Below, piece by piece: positions 24,846 through 34,441 of a stretch of DNA of 64,000 nucleotides. The position numbers and the translations under genes were made by a program. Below the pieces are notes generated by a model. That model ran no database searches. It was not told the origin of the DNA and saw nothing but the letters and a program-made list of their open reading frames with translations. The stretch lies in NCBI GenBank assembly GCA_963377175.1, contig CAUJNA010003024.1, positions 730,487 through 794,486 of the forward strand, given 5' to 3'. Position 1 is the first letter of the stretch; each line of letters opens with the position of its first letter. The DNA comes from Effrenium voratum (lineage: Eukaryota; Sar; Dinophyceae; Suessiales; Symbiodiniaceae).

Positions 24846-26400
24846 AGGAAGTTGAAAGTCCATGAACTCAGGAAGTGAAAAGCTCAAAGCCCCTCCACTG
24901 GTTGTCAGCTCTTTCTACTTGGTTGTTTAGATTTATAGTTAGGTGTTCCATGGGGTGATTTCCCATTTACTCAGGAAGTAAGGTTTTGTGGGCATCGGTG
25001 CTGTTTTTCGGCGGTCTCTTTTCAGCCCGGCCTGGAGACGCTCGACGCTGCCAGCCCCGCGCTGAACCGGGCTTGCACCACCTGCGCTTGGAGATCCGGA
25101 CTTTTCAGCCCATATTTCCCAACCAAACTCAGTGGCTTTCTGCTCCCCTGCTAAAAGCTAAACTTTTAGGGGTTTCGGTAGATAAATTATTAGTTGGCAA
25201 AAAGTTAAAGTCCAAACATCTAAGCAAAATGCGCCAAAGCACAGCATCCATTGAACTGTCAAGGTAGTGGGGTAAGGGATGCCAGGCCCAGCACCCCAAA
25301 CCTTTTTTTTTTTGCAGGGAAGTCATCAGGCTATGGGTCAAAACCCCGGTACCCCGGTGAACACCCAGAAAGCCTTCCAAGAAAACAACAGTGGAGTGGT
25401 AACCATCCCCATTTTTGGCACCTTAGGTTTTGACCACGACCATCAATCTTGGACATATTCTTCCGACTCGTATGGCCCTTCTGATCGGTATGCTCCTTCA
25501 GGCTTCAACATGACTGTTTCAAGGGACCGAAATAATGCAAGATACTTCCTTGCGCTTACATAATTCCGCAAACAAAGCATCACTTCAACACGGCCCAATG
25601 GTGTACAGGCCCAAGAATGGGTTGTTGTGGGGCACTTTCTGACAAAAAAGACCCTTGCATAATGATGTGCAGGGAGGAGTAGCCACGCTTTGGGGCTTAT
25701 CGCTCACACGGGCAACCCAGGACGAAACCAAAACACGTAGTCATACTCAGTATCATACTCACGTCCTGAGCGCGTTGGCGCTACAAGAGTGCTACAAGAA
25801 CGTCCACACGCGTTGGCGCAGGGCACGGAAGGGAGCCCTTTCGGGAGTTTGCATGCCCATTCAATGTGCAGCTAGCGCACATTTGGACATGTCCACAGAA
25901 CATGGGTGGGATACCATGTGATAACGAACTCTTATCTTGCGTGGGTATTTTGAGACGAAACCAAGTTGTGAGCATAAGATACGAATGTGTGCAATCCATT
26001 CATTCTGCAGACCCTAATAATCTGCCTATGTTACCCATGCAAAACATCCAGAGCGGCCGGCGTCTTCGGCCAACAAATATATGGCACGGCCTCAATAAAC
26101 CAACCCCCTTACAACCCTTGATATGGTAGCGAGCAGCTTTGTCTTTTATAGCCCCCTTCTGAAAATGAACAGAACCAAAACAACAAAATAGAAACAGATT
26201 GCCAACAACTGTGAAGCTTTGAGAAGTCCAAGAAAAGCCTCCCAAACTCTGCCAAAAGAACCCAACCCTCCGCGCCCCGACCCCGAGCCCCCGGATCCTG
26301 GCACCTACGGTCCCACCCCCCACCCCGACCCCCCTGAACTCGCACCCCGACACCCCGGCAGCCCCACCGCCAGGACAAGCCAACCCGCAACCAACCATGA

Positions 26401-28190
26401 ACCAACCCTAAACCAACCCTAAATACACCCTAAACCAAACCCTAAACCGTAGACCTCTAAACCTAAACCAAGCCTAACCCTCTACCAAACCCTAAACCAA
26501 TCCCTAGACAAGAAACCCTAAACCTAAACCAACCCTAAACTAACCCTAAACCAACCCTAAATACACCCTAAACCAAACCCTAAACCAATCCCTAGACAAG
26601 AAACCCTAAACCTAAACCAACCCTAAACTAACCGCCCTAAAGCAACCCTAAATACACCCTAAACCAAACCCTAAACCAATCCCTAGACAAGAAACCCTAA
26701 ACCTAAACCAACCCTAAACTAACCCTAAGCCAACCCTAAACCAAACCCTAAACCAATCCCGAAGACAAGAAACCCTAAACCTAAACCAACCCTAAACTAA
26801 CCCTAAACCAACCCTAAATACACCCTAAACCAAACCCTAAACCGTAGACCTCTAAACCTAAACCAAGCCTAAATCAACATAAACCGAAACCCTAAACCTA
26901 AACCAACCCTAAACTAACCCTAAGCCAACCCAAAATATACCCTAAACCAATCCCGAAACCAATCCCTAGACAAGAAACCCTATACCTAAACCAACCCTAA
27001 ACTAACCCTAAACCAACCCTAAATACACCCTAAACCAAACCCTAGACAAGAAACCCTAAGCCTAAACCAACCCTAAACTAACCCTAAACCAACCCTAAAT
27101 ACACCCTAAACCAATCCCTAGACAAGAAACCCTAAACCTAAACCAACCCTAAACTAACCCTAAACCAACCCTAAATACACCCTAAACCAAACCCTAAACC
27201 AATCCCTAGACAAGAAACCCTAAACCTAAACCAAACCTAAACTAAAACCCTAAATACACAAACCTAAACCAATCCCTAGACCCTAAACTAACCTAAACCA
27301 ACCCTAAATACACCCTAAACAAAACCCTAAACCGTAGACCCTAAACCTAAACCAACCCTAAACAACATAAACCAACCCTAAACTAACCCTAAACCAACCC
27401 TAAATACACCCTAAACCAATCCCTAGACAAGAAACCCTAAACCTAAACCAACCCTAAACTAACCCTAAACCAACCCTAAATACACCCTAAACCAAACCCT
27501 AAACCAATCCCTAGACAAGAAACCCTAAACCTAAACCAACCCTAAACTAACCCTAAACCAAACCCTAAACCGTAGACCTCTACACCTAAACCAACCCTAA
27601 TTCAACATAAACCAACCCTAAACTAACCCTAAACCAACCCTAAATACACCCTAAACCAAACCCTAAACCAATCCATAGACAAGAAACCCTAAACCTAAAC
27701 CAACCTTAAACTCACCCTAAACCAACCCTAAATACACCCTAAACCAAACCCTAAACCGTAGACCTCTAAACCTAAACCAACCCTAAATCAACATAAACCA
27801 ACCCTAAACTAACCCTAAACCAACCCTAAACTAACCCTAAACTCCCTAAACCAATCCCTAGACAAGAAACCCTAAACCTAAACCAACCCTAAACTAACCA
27901 TAAACCAACCCTAAACTAACCCTAAACCAAACCCTAAACCGTAGACCTCTAAACCTAAACCAACCCTAAATCAACATACACCAACCCTAAACTAACCCTA
28001 AACCAACCCTAAACTAACCCTAAGCACACCCTAAACCAATCCCTAGACAAGAAACCCTAAACCTAAACCAACCCTAAACCCCTAAACCAACCCTAAATAC
28101 ACCCTAAACCAAACCCTAAACCGTAGACCTCTAAACCTAAAACAACCCTAAATCAACATAAACCAACCCTAAACTAACCCTAAACTTTTA
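26401..28190. repeat. telomere-derived interstitial satellite (left block)
   Basis: About 1.8 kb made almost wholly of CCCTAAA, CCTAAACCAA and related variants. A longer unit of about 88 bp is visible from the regular return of CCCTAGACAAGAAACCC (for example 26503, 26591 and 26682). A second variant carries CCGTAGACCTCTAAACC and TCAACATAAACC. TTTAGGG is the known telomere repeat of dinoflagellates and plants. The heavy variation and the higher-order unit mark this as an internal or subtelomeric satellite, not a functional chromosome end. Confidence 0.9.
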
Positions 28191-28249
28191 GTGGCTCGCG
28201 CCAATGTGCGCCAACACAGCAAATTTTTGAAACGGTTGCTTCGGGGGCG

Positions 28250-28390
28250 CGGGCTTTGAGGTTTGGGGCTTCAGGTTTTGGGATTCGGCGGCCGGCGTTC
28301 GGGGCTTTCGTGTTTAAGGTTTGGGGTTCGGCTTTAGGGTTTTTAGGATTTTGGGGTTTTGCGTTTTGCGGCGCAGGGCTCGGCGCTTTA
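28250..28390. repeat. degenerate TTTGGGG/TTTAGGG-like tract, G-rich on plus
   Basis: Units such as GGTTTGGGGTTCGG and GCTTTAGGGTTTTTAGG are scattered here with the G-rich strand on plus. This is the opposite orientation to the flanking satellite. A C-rich counterpart lies at 28800-29050. Confidence 0.45.
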
Positions 28391-28429
28391 GGAGCATTGC
28401 TGCGGGGGGCGCGCGCGTCGTTCGCGTGT

Positions 28430-28780
28430 TTTGCCGCTCGTCAGGCGCGCGCGCGCGCGCGTCGACGTTCGCGCGTTCTACCGCGTCGCGCGCGTGTTCT
28501 ACCGCCTCGCCAGGCGCGCGTCGGCGTTCGCGTGTTCTACCGCCTTGCCAGTCACGCGCGCGCCGCCTCGCCAGTCGCGAGCGCGTCGACGTTCGCGCGT
28601 TCTACTGCGTTGCAAGCCCGCCGTTGCGTATTCTGCCGCCTCGCCAGGCGCGCGCGTCGACGTTCGCGTGTTCTACCGCGTCGCGCGCGTATTCTACCGC
28701 CTCGCCAGGCGCGCGCCTTTTCTTGTGCGTCGCGCGCGTGTTCTACCGACTCGCCAGGCGCGCGCGTCGACACCGCGAGC
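28430..28780. repeat. GC-rich minisatellite (GTTCTACCGC...CGCCAGGCGCGCG)
   Basis: Imperfect tandem units built from GTTCTACCGCxTCGCCAGGCG, GCGCGTCGACGTTCGCG and similar pieces, recurring roughly every 40-90 bp. It keeps plus-strand frames open and gives artefactual R/A-rich peptides (VFYRLARRARRRS and shifted versions), so no gene is called. Confidence 0.7.
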
Positions 28781-28799
28781 CCCAGAGCCCAACTCCCAA

Positions 28800-29050
28800 G
28801 ACTCGCAGCCTCAAACCCTAAACATCCGAAGCCAAACCCGCCCGAAACAAAACCTGGAGCCTCGAACCAAACACGCTCCCGCCCAAAACCATAAACCCTG
28901 AAGCCCGGAACCCTTGACCTCCTTAAGCCGCGAGCCCTAAAACTCAAAAACCTTAAAGCCCCGCGAACGCCAAACTGCCCAAAAACCGCGAAGGCGCAAA
29001 CAGTCAAGCCGAAACCGCGAACCCCCGAACTCGAAACACAAAACCCCGGA
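28800..29050. repeat. degenerate CCCTAAA-like tract, C-rich on plus
   Basis: Contains CAAACCCTAAACATCC, AACCATAAACCCTGAAG and GAGCCCTAAAACTC among C/A-rich sequence. Together with 28250-28390 it makes a loosely inverted arrangement of telomere-like tracts around the minisatellite. Confidence 0.4.
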
Positions 29051-29501
29051 AATTTAAGCCCGGCGACGCAGAGAGAAGAAGAAGACAAAAATGGAAAGAA
29101 GATCGCACCGAACCGCGCGTAGCCCGGCCTCTACTGGAAAGCCCGCGCGCAAGCCGCAGCCCGCCGCGCGCGGCGCATCCCGCAGCGCAGCCGACGCCTG
29201 CGAGCGCGCGAACGCTCGGAAACCTTTGGGCTACGGCCCGTCTCCCTCCCGCGCCTCAAGGCTTTCCCCGCCGCGCCCCCAGCAGACGCCTGCCAGCGCG
29301 CGAGCTATTGGAAACCCTTGGGCCGCCGCGCCCGCGCCTCTCCAACTTCAAACAGCACGATCTCGAAGGCTTGGCGGGGGGGGGAGGCGGGGGGAGGAGC
29401 TGTTGGCCATAAGCCCTTCGAGTCAAGCTGGGCGCCTGGCGCGCCCTGGGCCACGACTTGCTCACGACATCGAACCTCGAAGTGGCGAAGCAAGAAACAA
29501 A

Positions 29502-30388
29502 TCAAGCTGCCACGGCCTCCCGATCTCTCAGAAACAATCTGAGCGCCAGACGGGGGGTCTCTTGACCTGACAGCGCAAGAGGCGGCGGAGGAGATCGGAA
29601 CAGCCGCATCTCGCGGCAAACATCTTCAAGCCCAAAGAGCAACAGCTTGCGCTTTTTGCCGCCGCAGGCACGGGCGCTTGACTCAGACGAAATTCGACCC
29701 GAAAACCGCCGACAGGCTCCGAGTTTTCGGGAAATGCCCGAGCGCGAGCGTTCGGATAGCTCGCTCAGCGCCGCGGGCCTGCGCGCCCGGGCGGCCAAGG
29801 CGAAAACGCGGCGCAAACAGCGGCGGCCAGTCCTTCCGGGAAATGCCGAGCTGGTGCTGCAGGAAGCGCGTGATCTCTTCGAGCGGCATCCTGCGGCCAT
29901 GTGGCATTTGGGTTGGGGCGCGGGCGACTACAGGTCGGCTGACATCCTGGGCATTTCCGCTTCAAACAGGCCCTCGGCCGGCTGGAAGAGGAGCCGCCGG
30001 GCAAGCTGGCCCGCTTCACGGCTCAGCTTGATTTCCCGCGCAGCGCCGGAGCGGGCGGAGCGAACAAAACATGCGAGCTCCACAAACCGCGCCGGGGCAG
30101 CCAGATCGCCGGCCGGAAGCCGCTTTCCTCCACGTGGCCCTTCCTGAGAACTTTCAGGCGATTCGACAGAAAACACAACGCAGCCGCCTGGCCCTTTCCC
30201 CTTCTCCCCTCCCCCCCAATCAAGGCCGCCAAGCCGCCAGGGCCGCGCGGCGTTCACCGTCACAGCGTCCAGCTTCATGAGCGCCGCCACCCGCGCGGTG
30301 ACTCGCGGATTCGCCGCCTTGACCCCGCCGTCTTTAAGGGCCTTAGCGGCGGCCTTCGTCACCTCCGGCAAGGAACGGCAAGCATTTC
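29502..30388 (-). other. possible downstream coding part of the GC island
   Basis: Below the RDR reading frame on the minus strand there are protein-like stretches in more than one frame, such as EIKLSREAGQLARRLLFQPA within 29930-30100 and MPLEEITRFLQHQLGISRKD near 29830-29890. I recognise no domain. They may be the C-terminal exons of the RDR gene or unrelated open frames, which are easily kept open by high GC. Confidence 0.25.
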
Positions 30389-31469
30389 TTAAGGGTGGCC
30401 CCAACAGGTGGTAGCTGTTGGATATCTACGCAACGTCATGTCGCTGCTGTCGGCGCGCAAACTCACAAAGCCCCACAGGTTGCACGGCAGGGCCGCGATC
30501 CCCGACCCTGCCTTCTGCGCGTCCCATTTCTTTGGCGCGTCGGTGGCGTGGGCGAAGTGCCCGATGTCGAAGGCAAGGTCCATGAGGCCCAGGCGGACCG
30601 AGTCAAACTCGCCTGGCCGCAAGACAACGAAGTTCAATAAAGTCATTGCGCAGAGAAGCGCTTTGCTCTTTGCTGCCGAGTCGCACGAGCAAGCTGCGCC
30701 CAAGGCCCGCTCGGCCATGACCGTGACCATAGCCTTCACGCTGAAGCTCGGCACGTCGCCAAGGTACTTAAGGTACGCCTCCAGTCCTTCGCGGACCCCC
30801 GGCTAGCTGTCAATTGCAAGGCACGGCGCGCGCCTTCGAAGGACGTGGATCTCTTCTCCAAGCAAGCCTCCACCCTCGCCAGCAGGCGGGGGCTTTGAAC
30901 TTTGAAGGAAATCCCCTAAGCGCTCCTCGCCGCCTGGCGTGTTCCGGACGAAGGCAATCAAGTCCGGGTCGTTGAAGAGCTGGAGCCCGTCGCCATCGAG
31001 GTCGCCGCCGGACCGCTCGACGATCGTGTCCTGTCGGGCTCGCGCGCAAGCCGCGCAGCACGCGGGGCGACCTACAAACCAAGTCGGGGTCCTCCTCCTT
31101 GTTCACGACGATCGTGTTTGGGTGCCCGCCGCCGTCCCCGCCCGGTCGCCGCATGCCGGGCGGCGGCCCCTTTGCCTCCCACAGGCCGATGTCGGAGGGC
31201 AAGAGGACGGGGAACCGCCAGACGACGAAGGTTCCCGTCAAGAATTCCTGCGTCGGAGGCCGAGTTTCCCTCGGCAAACACAGCCGCCCAACCCGGTCCT
31301 GGCCCTTGAAGACGTAGCAGTGCCCGGACTCCAGCTCCCCGGACGTGTCGCCCACAGCGAGGCCGGAGAAGGTTTCTCCGTCTAGCGGGAGCTCCGGCTT
31401 CTCGAGGAAGGCCTGGCGGGCTGGGCGCTCTGTCCACGCACGCGAGCGGAAAAGTTCTTCTGACCTCAC
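30389..31469 (-). pseudogene. eukaryotic-type RNA-dependent RNA polymerase (RDR/QDE-1 family), catalytic core, apparently broken
   Basis: Read on the minus strand, the segment at 31361-31308 contains GDTSGELESGHCYVF, and 31235-31173 contains GTFVVWRFPVLLPSDI...EA. These match two conserved blocks of cellular RDR polymerases (the 'DExGxLExGQxFV' and 'GxVxVxRxPxxxPxDIxxxEA' blocks). They are followed at 31012-30989 by SGGDLDGD, the metal-binding DxDGD signature, and then by LQLFNDPDLI, as in known members. The blocks are in family order and spacing. The first two lie in a different frame from the third; a 49-nt GT-AG intron at 31031-31079 would join them in frame. The DLDGD frame runs open from 31030 to 30389 except for one TAG at 30803-30805. 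Family members make double-stranded RNA for silencing. The gene may be decayed or its introns may be misread; I cannot tell which. Confidence 0.75.
31031..31079 (-). other. candidate 49-nt GT-AG intron in the RDR core
   Basis: Removing GTTTGTAGG...CCCGACAG joins DPDL to DTIVERSGGDLDGD in frame. The acceptor is followed by G (AG|G), which is typical of dinoflagellates. The length is very short, so a frameshift mutation is the alternative. Confidence 0.4.
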
Positions 31470-31849
31470 CCCTGGCCTCCTGCTTGGACTTCAAGCGTTG
31501 GCCGCCGGCTTTCAGAGCGTGCCGGGTGCCGTGGGAGAGCGTCCACGGCCGCGGCTCCTGAGCCAGACGCTTGACTCAAGCCAAAGCCGCGAAAGAAAAA
31601 CCGCAAGTCGATGCCCGCAACGGGCGTCCGCTTGCGGCTCCACGCGTCCTCTTCGCCCAGGGCCCAGGCCTCCCGGACCAAGGCGGTCGGCTGCAGGTTG
31701 GCCCGGGCTGCAGGTTGGCCCGGCCAGTTGGCAGCCAAGCCGCGGCTCCTTGGCAGGGCGCTGTTCGAAATCCCGGCCGAGGACGCGGACAAAGAAAGCT
31801 CAGAGCCGAAGCGGAGAGCAAGCCAAGTCAAACAACGTCAACGTCGTGT

Positions 31850-32584
31850 TCAAGGCCTGGCGCGCGGCGCGTGCCCAAGGAGCAACGACAGCCCCGCCCT
31901 CCAAGAAGCCTTCCTCGCCCCTGCCCGGTCCTTCTGGCGTGCCGAGCCAGACCTTGACGTTGCTTTGCCGCAGAAGGATGACTGGGCCGAGGCGTTGACC
32001 TCCAGCATGCCCTTGGCCAGGACAGCGCAGCGGTCTTGCGCCGGCAGCACCGCGCGGAACTGCGCGGCGCAGAAGCGGCCGCCGCGCCGCAGGCGCAGAG
32101 CCTCGAAGACCGGCGGCCCCGCCTCGGCCTGGCCATCAGTCACCTGGCCACGGCTCGCGAAACAACGCTCGCGACGGAAGTGGGCCCACGTCAATACCTT
32201 AACAAAGCATTTGCCTCTAGTGTTCGAACGCGCCGCTTTTTTTTGAAGAAGGGCGGGCGCGAGACGTCCCCAACCAACGCGCTCCCGAGCCGAGCGCAGC
32301 CCGCCTTCTTCTTCCTGCTGTTCTCGTCGTCCGGCACGCGACCACGGAGATCCCCGGCGGGAGCGGCGCCGTCTCCGAGGGCGTGACGAGCAGGGGCACG
32401 CGGGCGTGGGCGTCCTGGATGTTCGGACAAGCGCCGCCCGAAAGCATCCGCCCGAGCGCCCCCCTCTGCCGGTCTGCGCAGGCGTCGGCGTAGTACATGT
32501 GGCCGTCCTTTTCCGCCACCGCCTCCAAGGTCGCGGGAAAGTCTGCGCCTCAAAGCGCGAGAGCCGGAATCGTTGGGGCCCCAA
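31850..32584 (-). other. possible N-terminal exons of the RDR gene
   Basis: Upstream of the core on the minus strand are separated protein-like pieces. EKDGHMYYADACADRQRGAL lies within 32420-32516. RFCAAQFRAVLPAQD...AKGMLEV lies around 32000-32085. In the next frame ILLRQSNVKVWLG is at 31979-31941. The last two resemble the 'KGxL...IxLRxSMxKF' region that precedes the core in RDR proteins, but the match is loose. The frame change between them could be an intron or damage. No start codon can be assigned. Confidence 0.3.
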
Positions 32585-32958
32585 AGCGCGTCAAGAAAAA
32601 AACACCGTGAGTTTTTCGGGTTTGGGGTTCGAGCTTCGTTGTCTCGGCGTCGAGGGCCTTCGGGCTTCAGGCTCTCGGCGTCGAGCTGCGAGTTTCGGCT
32701 TCGAGCTGGGCGTTGCTCGGGCCCCCGCGCTTAAGCTTCGGGCGGGCGCCCCGCGCGGGAAAGATTGCGCGGCTCGGCGTGATTTGTTTTCCCGGCCGCC
32801 GACCGCGCTCGAGGGCCAGGGCGCGCCCCTCGCTGTAAAAATGACAACCTCGAGTTCAAAGACCAGGGCGAGCTCCCCCTACAAGAGCAAAGTGGTTCGC
32901 TGTTTTAGCTCTCCCTGAAAAGCGAATATTTTTTCTTGGGCGCCAAGCTGTGTTGGCG

Positions 32959-33300
32959 GACCAACCCTAAACTAACCCTAAACACACCCTAAACCAATCC
33001 CTAGACAAGAAACCCTAAACCTAAACCAACCCTAAACTAACCCTAAACCAACCCTAAATACACCCTAAACCAAACCCTAAACCGTAGACCTCTAAACCTA
33101 AACCAACCCTAAACTAACCCTAAACCAACCCTAAATACACCCTAACCCAAACCCTAAACCGTACACCTCTAAACCTAAACCAACCATAAACCAACCCTAA
33201 ATCAACATAAACCAACCCTAAACCAACCCTAAACTAACCCTAAATACAGCCCAAATATACCCTAAACCAATTCTAAACCAACCCTAAACCACCACAACCC
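32959..33300. repeat. telomere-derived interstitial satellite (right block)
   Basis: The same CCCTAAA-based satellite as the left block, in the same orientation and with the same variants (CCCTAGACAAGAAACCC, CCGTAGACCTCTAAACC, TCAACATAAACC). It ends in degraded copies and a C/A-rich stretch before a run of 17 or so G near 33328-33346. Confidence 0.9.
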
Positions 33301-33386
33301 AACCACAGGACCACAACCACAGGGGGGGGGGGGGGGGTACTTGTCTGACCCATGAGAACTGGCAACGCTGGACCATATATACATAT

Positions 33387-33570
33387 CTACAAGTTTACAA
33401 ACAATACTGATTTAAAACTAATTCGACAACAGTAGTAAATATGGACATTGATTACCTAGGTCCTGCAGTAGAGAGGACCTACAAGTTTACAAACAATACT
33501 GATTTAAACCTAATTCGACAACAGTAGTAAATATGGACATTGATTACCTAGGTCCTGCAGTAGAGAGGAC
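33387..33570. repeat. 92-bp head-to-tail duplication
   Basis: 33387-33478 and 33479-33570 are two adjacent copies that differ at one position (TTTAAAACTAA versus TTTAAACCTAA). Each ends with the first 23 bases of element A. The duplication therefore happened after A had inserted and copied its left end with the flank. Confidence 0.9.
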
Positions 33571-33665
33571 AGAAGAAGGGTACCCTTCTTTTTGTAGTCT
33601 AATTTAGTAGGGGAACCCTCCCCTAAAAAAGAAACGCTAAAAGGGCACCTAGCTGGGGGACCTAG
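33548..33665 (+). mobile_element. element A, full-length copy
   Basis: 118 bp from CTAGGTCCTGCAGTAGAG to TGGGGGACCTAG with the usual TTTGTAGTCTAATTTAGTAG centre. Its left end also exists as a partial copy at 33456-33478 through the 92-bp duplication. Confidence 0.75.
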
Positions 33666-33849
33666 ACTACTCAGACTTGAAACAAAACACCTTCAGCCCC
33701 GGCCTTCGGAGGCTCCTGGAGGTTGGAGAGGTGGAACAGGCTCTCCGGGGTTTCGCCGAACTTCGTCTTCAAGACCTGATTCGACTCGTGGAGGGCGCTC
33801 CAAAAGTTTGTTGGTCGGAGATCTGCCAAAGCTAGTCGAATAACTTTTG

Positions 33850-33988
33850 GTGATGTTGGCCCCATATTGATCAGCCCCTGCTTATTAATAGGGTGGTTTT
33901 TTTCAATAGTGCTGATTCCCCACTCAACCCAGGGACACCCCCTATTAATAAACTGGGGTTGATTAATATGGGGCCAGCATTGCCGCCA
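33850..33988. repeat. long imperfect hairpin element (family K)
   Basis: The left arm ATGTTGGCCCCATATTGATC and the right arm GATTAATATGGGGCCAGCAT are inverted, and the complementarity continues through TTATTAATAGGG / CCCTATTAATAA. The arms are roughly 45 bases with a short loop. Related pieces occur near 6000-6050, 13845-13960 and 39727-39800. Confidence 0.65.
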
Positions 33989-34264
33989 AAATGGTCCGAG
34001 CCTTCCGGGACAAAAGAGCCTCAAGAGTTTTTGTTTGGTGTCCAGGAATTCACAAATCGCGGGAACGGCCCGAGGCGAAAGAGCTAAAACCGTTTACTCC
34101 TCCTGCACCCAAAGTGCCAGAGAGCATGCTGGCCATTTGAACTTGGAGGGAAATACTTGAGAGCTTTTGGGCCCATCTATTTGACTCGCCTGATTCTGGA
34201 AATGAGGGGGCCCAAAGGTTCCTGCTCGTCGAAGCCACACTGGGCAAACAAGCTCAGGGGATAT

Positions 34265-34441
34265 CCCCAACAGCACGCGGTGCTCTTTTTTAGTGCTCGC
34301 ACCACCCGGCAGCCCTCGCAGATCCTGGTGGAACCCTGGTGGAACCCTTGTGGAACCCTGGGGTGAACCTCACCTCAGGGCCGCCCCGGACCACCCCGGA
34401 GCCTATCTGGGCTGAGACCCCAAAGCTTTCAGCTGTTGGGG
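34265..34441 (+). mobile_element. element N, full-length copy
   Basis: CCCCAACAGC at the left and GCTGTTGGGG at the right; inside are GGTGCTCTTTTT, GGTGGAACCCT-type tandem units and CTCAGGGCCGCCCCGGACCA. It is slightly longer than the copy at 23320. Confidence 0.65.

Larger units (their letters stand above)
13177..26400. other. gene-free, repeat-dense stretch
   Basis: As for the left part of the window, no frame here looks protein-coding. Recognisable content is copies of families A, E, F, G, H, I, J and N, the SINE-like pieces, a long tetranucleotide array near 15.6-15.9 kb and AT microsatellites near 21.2 kb. The last few hundred bases before 26400 are C-rich and lead into the telomere-like satellite. 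Confidence 0.6.
28209..32958. mobile_element. GC-rich island bounded by 12-bp inverted repeats
   Basis: This 4.75 kb block is far richer in G and C than anything else in the window and lies inside the telomere-like satellite. CGCCAACACAGC at 28209-28220 and GCTGTGTTGGCG at 32947-32958 are exact reverse complements and sit at its two borders. The right copy is followed at once by satellite (GACCAACCCTAAAC). The left copy is separated from satellite by about 20 bases (TTTTAGTGGCTCGCGCCAATG). No clear target duplication is seen. It encodes an RDR-type RNA polymerase on the minus strand. Possible explanations are a large transposon, an integrated foreign segment or a chance capture of subtelomeric DNA; mobility is an inference. 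Confidence 0.5.

Noticed and set aside
28256..28894. Plus-strand frames of 150-210 codons in the GC island (VFYRLARRARRRS-type peptides)
   Set aside because: All three plus frames give the same kind of peptide because of a GC-rich minisatellite; there is no domain and no independent support.
26401..33300. Chromosome-end fusion as the origin of the two satellite blocks
   Set aside because: Both blocks run in the same direction; a fusion of two ends would place them head to head.
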